Shown one piece after another: positions 56,260 to 64,000 of a stretch of 64,000 nucleotides of DNA. Under the pieces are notes generated by a model. It saw nothing but the letters and a program-made list of their open reading frames with translations. It did no database searches and was not told the origin of the DNA. The stretch lies in NCBI RefSeq assembly GCF_050624435.1, contig NC_134535.1, positions 122,809,731 through 122,873,730 on the forward strand, written 5' to 3'. The stretch's first letter is position 1, and each line of letters opens with the position of its first letter. This DNA comes from Tenrec ecaudatus. Taxonomy: Eukaryota > Chordata > Mammalia > Afrosoricida > Tenrecidae. A program made the position numbers and the translations under genes.

Positions 56260-58390
56260 TAAAAACAGTTTTATTTTATTTTATCCACATCATACAATTT
56301 CGCAGTTCAATCATCACCAAGGAGAGTTATACAAGCTTTACCACAATCAAGTGTAGGACATTTTTTTCTCCCTGTACTCATTGTTATTCACGTAATATTT
56401 TTTTCGATTTTGGCAAAAAATATACACATCAAAACATTCACCAATCCAACAACCTCTACATGTATAATCAGTGACATTGATTATCTTTGTGTTGTACAGC
56501 CATTATGGTGATCCCTATCCAAATTCTTCCACCGCCATTAAAATGAACTCGATGTCCCGGAGTAAAAGCTCTTTCTCCTTCACCCATGGTGACCATGGTG
56601 TCTTTTCTTTCTGTCATTTTTAATAGTAGCTTTCTTAAAATGATATTAAAATGTTATAAACTTCTATAGTTAACCCCTTCTAAAAAGAATTATACATACA
56701 TCATCACAATCAGCTCTAATGCCCTCTCCCCATTCTCACACCCACTGATAGCCCGCCATTTCCCTTCCCCGCCTTCCTGGTAAACCATTGCATCAGTTAT
56801 TGTCTCTATGCACCCAGTCCTGCGCTTCCTAATCTGGGACAAACACCCAAAACAATAAATAAAAGGACAAAATAGAAATAAGAAAACACCAATAATAAAA
56901 AGATAAAAATGACAAATAAGAAAGAAAAATTCATCAGCGATATTATGAAAGCTAGAGAAGAAATGTATTTCTTGGAAGAATCAAGAAAATCTGAGCATAG
57001 AGCAAATTCAGGCTGGGTCAAGAGAGAGGTCAACTGACTATATATCATATTGACCATAATCAAGTTTACAATGACCTCTGTCTGATATCTGAGAGTAAAT
57101 CTGTCTTTGCCTGTGGCCAGAGTGATCTGCCAGAGGCTCAATCTGACTACATAGTCTTTAGATGGATTTTGGCTCTGTAGGCTGCTACATCTTGGCTGTT
57201 CACAATTTAAACTCTGATACTTTTGCTTTCATCATATTTGAATTTTGTTATTGGATGACACAAGCTGATGTGTTTTCCGTGAGAACTTCCTTGACACCTC
57301 ACTTTCATGGCTGCTTGTTTGAAGACAAGCCTTTAAGCCCCCTGACACTATTCCAATTGATAGCCAGGCACCATCCGCTTTCTTCACAACACTTTCTGTA
57401 GCACCCTTACCTTCAGTGATCTCCTCATGAAGGTGAGTATGGAGCAGGGCAATGTTATCAGCACTAACTGCTCTTAGATTGGGGATGGAATTAGGTGGGA
57501 GTCCAGAATCCATCTGCTTGTCCCCAGGTACAAATGACTCTGGTTTACTTTGGTGGTCATATAATGACAAAAACAATAAACAAAACCAGAACCAGCAAGA
57601 TCATCATCATCATCATCAAGAGCAACCTATCAAACAAAGAAACAAAACAAACACAAGAAATAAAAAACAAAATAAACCAAATAGGAAAACATTGTCAATT
57701 GTCCCCTTAGTGTATAATGTGATTGCATTGATAACAACAGGAATTTATCCAATCACATAAAATTTAAGGTACTGTTGATATTAGGGGTGTGTGCAAGTCC
57801 AACTGAAACCTGCAATCCATCAATTGCTGCTTTGTACAAATTGATTTATTAATGGATTGAGCTCTGTTTACATTGAGCATGGGGATTGGTGCTAGAGGAA
57901 ACTTTCCTGCATCATCTTCTACAAAGGCAGACCCTTATGTCTCAGGCCTAACCTTGTCATATTAATGCCAGTGGAACATCAAGGGACCAACTAAATGGTG
58001 GTTCTGGGTCTCCTTTCTTTGGGGTGGCCACCCATTGCATGCTCTGCCATCAGGGTATTTCAGTCCTAAATTCAAGGGTCTAAGTAATGTTGAGGTAAGG
58101 CCCAGTCTGTTCAGTCAGCCTTCCACATTGACTCCTTCTGGTGTGGCCCTTGGGAGATGCTATGTTCCCTGTAATACCCACATCTAAGGTCATCATAGTG
58201 CCCAGTCCATGGTGCTGATGACTGATAGTTGAGTAGTGACATATTCAAAGTGTCTGCCCATAGAACGAGATTTATTCTCCCCTTAGGTTCCCTGTGATCA
58301 TGGTTGCTCCTCCCCATTTACCCACCAAATCTACTGTAGAAACATCAGTGCTTCCTCTGGAATGCAGAAGCTCCCATTTCCTGCTATTTA
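56260..58390 (-). mobile_element. Long L1 3' UTR, antisense
   Basis: Starts at acagttttattttatttta and follows 48945-51150 block by block (aaaccattgcatcagttatt, acaagcctttaagccccc, gagcatggggattggtgct). A small CAT repeat at 57603-57618 lies inside. No coding region. Confidence 0.75.
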
Positions 58391-59683
58391 TTTCTTAGAT
58401 AAACAGATCTGCTATAAATTTACTGATAAAATAACGAGCAAAGATATCACTCTGGGGATTTTTTTGCAACATGAATTATTCAGCCTTAACCTAAAGTTGT
58501 GGCAAATTAAGATTGGATGATCTAAATTTTTTTCCCTTTGGAGTTAACGGAAAGAAATTATTTTTCTTTCTTTCCTTTATGTGTATAAAATATCCTTGAA
58601 TCAAAATATGTTGAAAAATTCAGAAGGTGGAAAGTAAAAATGAAAGTCAATATCCTGTTATCATCTTTCCAAAGACGTGTTTGGAGTGATGTCATGCCAA
58701 GTACATTCAAAGTACTCAGAATCGAGTGCTATTTATGATATAATGGATTTTTATGAGACAGCTTGTTGTCCAACACAATTCTCTCCTAAGAAAATAGAGG
58801 GACTAAGATGCTACAATAAAAACGTGTGTGTTTCCACAGATAGTTTGCTCAGTCCTAGCTTTATTGATAGAAGTGGAGAGGAAGTCAACGTTTTCACAGA
58901 GGGAAAGGCTGCCAAGAGGAGCTGGTTTTGACATATGGCAGGAATTGAGGGGTGATATGAGGGAGCTGGGGGATACCAGGGACAAACAGACACAAGAGGG
59001 AAATCAGGGTGGTTAAAAATAACCTCCAGGTCTTCAGAAAAACATAAGTAACATTCTTTGGTTCATTCTAGACTTTGAAGGAGCAATTGGAAAGAAGTAA
59101 AACTGGAAAGTTAGGAAGGGGGAAGGGGCTTTGTTGTCCTATTGAGTCTATGTGTCTATGCATTATATAAAATTGAAGTCTTTGGGGGATTTTAAACTGA
59201 GAGTAACCATCAGTTCGTGTCTTGGCTGCGATGGGGAGGACGAATTCAAAGACCATGAACCTGAAGGAGCTGATAAGTGGTTTTTGACTTGTTGAGGCCT
59301 GATATTGCAGGATTATAATCTGAAGTAATATGGTAGGAATCTGATATGAAAACAAATGATGAGGAGGTGGAGTTGATAGTATTAGAGATGGGCTGCATGT
59401 GAGAAGATAAGGGAAGGGAGGCCTTAAATTGACATAGCTCTGCCTGGTGTGATGCAGATGCTGCTGCCATTCATTGGAGAAGGAACTATGAGAGAAATAG
59501 AAAACACTATACATTTACTTTCATTTGAGGTGCCTGGGAGTGGAAGGGCACGCAGAAGTCAGAGCTGCGTACGTATAGGGAGTTTGTGGTTTTATGTAAA
59601 AAGGTAAAAGGACCAAAGTGCCAGGAGAGAATCTGAGGGAGCGTCCACGATGGAGAGGAAGAGAGGCCTATCAAAGTTACCGA

Positions 59684-59876
59684 GAATGATTCTCAACCTG
59701 TGGGTCACGACCCCTTTGCGAGTTAAATGACCCTCTCACAGGGGTCACCTGAGTCATAACAGTAGTAAAATGACAATGATGAAGCAGCAGTGAAAATAAT
59801 TTTATGGTTGGGGGCTCACCACCACATGAAGAACTGTCTGAAAGGGTCGCAGCTTGAGGAAGGTTGGGAGCCACTG
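59684..59876 (+). mobile_element. SPIN (hAT) transposon, non-autonomous, about 193 bp
   Basis: The left terminus is tgattctcaacctgtgggtc with acgaccccttt, the right terminus is gttgggagccactg. Internal acagtagtaaaatgacaatg and ataattttatggttggggg match the other two copies. The target duplication is no longer clear. Confidence 0.85.
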
Positions 59877-60237
59877 AATTAGCATGATAGAAGAAGGACC
59901 AAGAGGGCAAGGCAGCAGACAATAAATTAGCAAGAAATCAAGAAAGCAGCAGACAATACCTTTGAGAATAATAGATGGGTTAATGTTAATAAAGAGGTCA
60001 GTGGGCTTTTTTTTAAGGTTCAAGTAAGCATCAGGCAAAAAAAATTATTTTGGCAGTAAGGAGAAAGGAAATTATCGTGATTTTTTTATTAGTAGCAGTT
60101 GAGAAGGTGAACTAGTAAAGTATGCTGTGCAATTTACTTACTTTCTTTCTTTTCTGAGAAACCTGATTGTAAAGATAAGAGGTGGTTACTACTGAGGTAT
60201 TACAAGGTTGAGAGAGAGGGCTTTTTTTTTTTAACTT

Positions 60238-60425
60238 GTCAAACTCAAAACTCACGGTCATTGAGTCAATTCTGATTCATCACAATTTCTGTAGGGCAAG
60301 CTAGGAGTCCCTGCGGGTTTGTGAGGCTACCAAGCTTTACAGGAGCAGAACAGACAGTGAGATCAAACCACTGATTTGTGGCTAGCAGCCACACTGGTAA
60401 CCTACACCACACAAAGTCCTTTATT
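60238..60425 (-). repeat. AfroSINE, antisense
   Basis: tcattgagtcaattctgatt, ctttacaggagcagaacag and gtggctagcagccacac. Confidence 0.8.
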
Positions 60426-62394
60426 AAAGGTCATTTTAGAGCTTAAAAATAAATGCCGGCACACTCTATCTTAACAGGATAATGGAGAGAAAGCATGGAT
60501 TGTTGTTCCCAAATCCACGCTGAAGGTCAGATGTGACCCTATTAAAAGGACATGAAAAAGTGCTTGGGTTAAAAAAAAGGCAAACAAAATTTAATTATCA
60601 GTTCAAGTTCCATCTTTGCCCTGTTCAAATCAAATGCCAATATTATTCCATTCCTCCTCGATTTTCAGCTCCATTTCCTCAACTAGAGCATAATCCCCTA
60701 ACTCAAATCTGATTAATGCAAACCTATGGACTACTATGATATATGGATTAACTCCCAATTAATAATAAATTATTACATAAAAGTATCTTTAAAGCATATC
60801 CATTAAGTACCAAACATGTAGGCACAGAAGCATCCCTGTTTCTGGGGTGCTTATGCAATGAAAGTGATATTCTAAACCAATAGTTGTAATAAATTTTATT
60901 TAAAGATATTGAAGACATGGAGGGGGCACTGATGCGCATAGGAAAGAGTGACTGAACAGCTGACTGGCTTTAATGATGTGGGCTTTCCTAGAGCAGGTGC
61001 TGCCTAACCTGGGTCTTCAGGGCTGAGGCCAGGTTTTCCGGACAGAAAGAAGGTCACTGGGTGAACATCTGGTTACAAGGACCACATGTGCAAAAATAAA
61101 AGCTGAGTGTTAAGAACTAGCATGGTGTACGTGTAGAAGGATAGTGTTTTAAGAAGTAAAGTTAAAGACAAGAATTCGCTTAGAAGAGGAGGACATGTCA
61201 GTTTGGGATTAAATTTACATCGGGATTAAATAATTCATGGATTTATCTACTGAAAAGGCCATTGAGCTGAGGAATGAGATCCTCAATGGGAAGAGGCATA
61301 TGAGGAGAATTTGGGAAAATGCTCTAAAAATGGGACTTTATACCCTGGCAGCATGATCAAGTGTATATCTTAGGAAATTAAATGGAGGATGTATGGCTTA
61401 ATCCAGCTGCTACTGAGATGAAAGTGAAAAGTTGGATATGTAGCATAACATAACGTCTTTTCGATTGTGCCATTTTGTGGACTTCCGTGATGACACTGCC
61501 AGGCAGGGGAGACCATTACCATGAGATTTGTTCAGCAGGGCGGCAAAATGACTTAAAATTCTCCTCTTTGGAATCAGAATGCTCGGACAACACTTATTGT
61601 TCTGTCCGTTGTTGCCTTTGCGACATTGAACAAGTTGATTATTTGGTGCTCACAACGTTGCATCCAAATTAAGAGCAAAACTGCTCCCTTTTGGGATGAT
61701 TTTTAGGAGAGCCCAAAACACGTTTCAGCATGTAGAACACACTCAGTAACATTTTTAGTAGTACCTCCGTGTCCTGAGGTATAGCTGCCCCTTCTAGGAC
61801 TCAGTGACCACACTGTCAACTGGGGACTAATGGTACTGTTTATCTCTTAGAGGCAAGAGGAGAGATCATTCACAAAAGGCATTTAGCTCCAAGACTCAAG
61901 GATGTTATCAGTTATTAATAATAATGCCATTTTTAACTGTCTCTCAAGAAATGTAACTACTTGATTGAATTATAAAATCAACTTACCTATGTTTGGTGCA
62001 AATGGAAGAGAGAATACATCTTCTCATTGCTGTGAGCTAGACATCAATGGCATTCTAGAAAGAGCTCTTACATCCTGTGTCTGTGCTCTTGAGAGAATGG
62101 GGAAGATAAGGGGCACTTTTTAAATGGCATGAAAATGGAAATCGCTTGGAATGCCCTTTGAAGGGAGGCGGACCTGGATTTCCAGGCACACGGACTAGCG
62201 CCCTCAAACTACCGAATCCGAAACCAGGGAGAGGTAGACTTGACTTGGGTGAGGCTTTCAGTGATGAAGAGAAGCTGCTGTAGAGAAAAGATTTTAAAGT
62301 TAAAAGATTAACAGAAGTCAGCTGTAGATGATCAGTGTCCTTTGATTGGAAAGTGTTGAAAACACAGCGATCTCAAAGAATCACATAAGTGTTT

Positions 62395-62575
62395 TTGAAG
62401 TGGGTGCCTTGGCCACCAAAGTGTTAGACAAGATCAACAGTTATGAACCACCAGCTGCTCCCTGGGAACAAGACGAGGCTGCCTGCAACTCTTTATAGAT
62501 TTACAGCTTCAGAAACCTAATATGGGGTCACTGTGAGGTGGAATAAACTACATAGGAATGTCTTTGTTGTTATCT
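62395..62575 (+). repeat. AfroSINE, sense, diverged
   Basis: gaaccaccagctgctccctg, gacgaggctgcctgca and gatttacagcttcagaaacc. Confidence 0.75.
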
Positions 62576-62589
62576 TTGTTGTCTCTGGG

Positions 62590-62710
62590 AATTCTGATTC
62601 GTAAGGAATTGAGCTGGTAAACACAGAAACCTCAGGATCAAATCCTGGCTCTGTCACTCACTAGCAATGTGGCTTGAGCAAACTATTGAAACTCTGAGTC
62701 TTTTCAAGTT
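62590..62710 (+). repeat. MIR element
   Basis: caaatcctggctctgtcact and cactagcaatgtggcttgag followed by actctgagtctttt are the MIR core. Confidence 0.7.
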
Positions 62711-63769
62711 TTAAGACCCCGTGCATTTCTGACATACCAAGAGATAATGTCTGCGTCATGTTTTGTCGGCCCTGGGCATAAAGGAAGCCAAACGTTTCCC
62801 TCTCTGGTGCATGATGCAGCGTAAATACTTAGAATGACATCTCTCTTTATCTGTACAGTTTCATGTAACAACAAAGGAGTGGGTATGCAGAATTTGACCC
62901 TAGGAGTATAACCTTTTCTAGTATGGTTACCGTAATAGGATACAGGAAAGGGATGTTGGTTTTCTCTATATATCTAATTATTCCTGGGGATGTTTAAACC
63001 ATTCCTAGGCTTGTCCACACCTCTTTGCTAAACATGCCTCAGGAGACAGCAAAGCGTTCTCTTCCCCAAAATAAAACCATAATAAAGCCAAACCAAGCGG
63101 GAGCACATTTTTGTGCAAATCTGTCTTGTTCTAGGGAGGGGTGGTCCCTTGAGGGAGACCTCCTTAACATCCAGGGCATTTGGAAGAAAACTCTCGGAAA
63201 CAGTAGACCCAGAGCAGGAGAAAAACATCGCTCTCAAGGGAGAAATGCCATCAAAGAGAACTAAGTAAAGGAACTTTGATCTCGTAGGCTTTGGCTGAGA
63301 CCTGGTTTCGTAGGAAATGGTCACACCAGTTTAGCAACTCCCTGGAGTAGTCTCTGCAGATGTCTGTAGATGAGACAAGGTGGAAGCCAGTGGGAGGGGA
63401 AGGGAAGGGAGAGCAGCCATCCAAATCATCCAAAGTGGGAAAATCTCTGAATTTAACCAGGAAAAGAAGAACCTTGGAGGGGAATTTGAAACAATGAGGA
63501 ATCATTTGAAATGAAACATTAGTATGAAAAGGAAAACATTCGTAGGAGTTAAGCAGTGTCTCTTTTTCTGTCCTAGAAAAATACACCCCATTGAAGAGGC
63601 GTGTATTGGTTTTTCTCCTGGATGTAATATAATCTCTATTGAATAACATTCTCAATGTCCAGGCCTCATGTCTGAGTCAAGTTTGGATTCACTCTCTTTC
63701 ATCCTTTGGCCACAAAATTACCTTAACACCTGGATCACACAAGGAAAAGCACTTCATTTTAACCATTGA

Positions 63770-63960
63770 GAAAAACCCCAAAGCCAACTCCCTGCCATCG
63801 AGTCCATGCTGATTCTTAGTGACTCCCTGGGGTTTCCGAGAGGTAACTCTTTACAGGAGGAGACAGCCTTGTCTTGTTTCCTCAGAGCTGCTGGTGGTTT
63901 TGAACTGCCGACCGTGCGGATTGCAGCCTAACACATAACCACTATGCACCAGGGCTTTTT
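63770..63960 (-). repeat. AfroSINE, antisense, near full length
   Basis: ccctgccatcgagtccatgc, gcctaacacataaccac and a tail at caccagggctttt. Still keeps CpGs, so it is one of the less decayed copies. Confidence 0.87.
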
Positions 63961-64000
63961 AGGGCTTGATAATTAATTTTAACGGAGTTCTTCTTCTCCT

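Larger units (their letters stand above)
53450..64000 (+). other. CLEC1A: CLEC1A intron 1 (partial)
   Basis: Contains AfroSINEs at 54541-54745, 55205-55380, 56020-56235, 60238-60425, 62395-62575 and 63770-63960, a tRNA-Gly-headed SINE at 54797-55120, a tandem duplication (55388-55580), a long antisense L1 3' UTR (56260-58390), a SPIN element (59684-59876) and MIR pieces. 58390-59680, 60430-61540 and 62710-63760 look unique. Confidence 0.65.

Noticed and set aside
53450-64000. CLEC1A exon 2 in the window
   Set aside because: No acceptor-bounded hydrophobic segment like the CLEC1A membrane helix was found.
1-64000. CRISPR arrays, bacterial operons, rRNA genes
   Set aside because: Nothing of the kind; spliced vertebrate genes and mammalian repeats throughout.

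Overview
The window is mammalian genomic DNA, almost certainly from a tenrec (most likely the lesser hedgehog tenrec, Echinops telfairi). Three repeat signals support this together: many AfroSINE-type tRNA-headed SINEs, a BovB/RTE-like LINE of afrotherian type, and three short SPIN (hAT superfamily) DNA transposons. Within Afrotheria, SPIN is known from tenrecs. The species call rests on repeats and remembered family knowledge, not on a database search.

The genes belong to the myeloid C-type lectin-like receptor cluster of the natural killer gene complex. All three lie on the + strand, in the order OLR1 (LOX-1), CLEC7A (Dectin-1), CLEC1A, as in other placental mammals. OLR1 is complete: six coding exons between 828 and 11270, 276 codons. 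CLEC7A is complete: six coding exons between 34625 and 48241, 254 codons. Only the first coding exon of CLEC1A (53332-53449) is present; the rest lies beyond the right edge. The first two are type II membrane receptors with the usual layout (cytoplasmic tail, one membrane helix, stalk or neck, C-type lectin-like domain split over exons 4-6), and exon phases match between paralogues. OLR1 binds oxidised LDL and other polyanionic ligands. Dectin-1 binds beta-glucan and signals through a hemITAM. CLEC1A is an endothelial and myeloid orphan-type receptor.

Layout: 1-827 upstream of OLR1, with an AP-1-like site; 828-11270 OLR1; 11271-34624 intergenic, with a nested L1/LTR block (12.3-26.4 kb), BovB/RTE fossils (24.6-27.6 kb), a comparatively GC-rich repeat-poor stretch (28.7-32.2 kb) and a CA/TG minisatellite that switches strand (32.3-33.4 kb); 34625-48241 CLEC7A; 48242-53331 intergenic, mostly L1 3' UTR; 53332 to the end CLEC1A exon 1 and intron 1, with another long L1 3' UTR and several SINEs.

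Points most worth a second look: the CLEC7A stalk exon appears to end in a GC rather than GT splice donor; OLR1 has Phe at position 140, where the human interchain-disulfide Cys sits, and lacks two of four 'basic spine' arginines; SPIN elements sit inside antisense AfroSINEs; an about 30-bp fold-back hairpin marks an L1 junction. I see no new kind of biological system here. It is a recognisable immune-receptor locus with some lineage-specific oddities.
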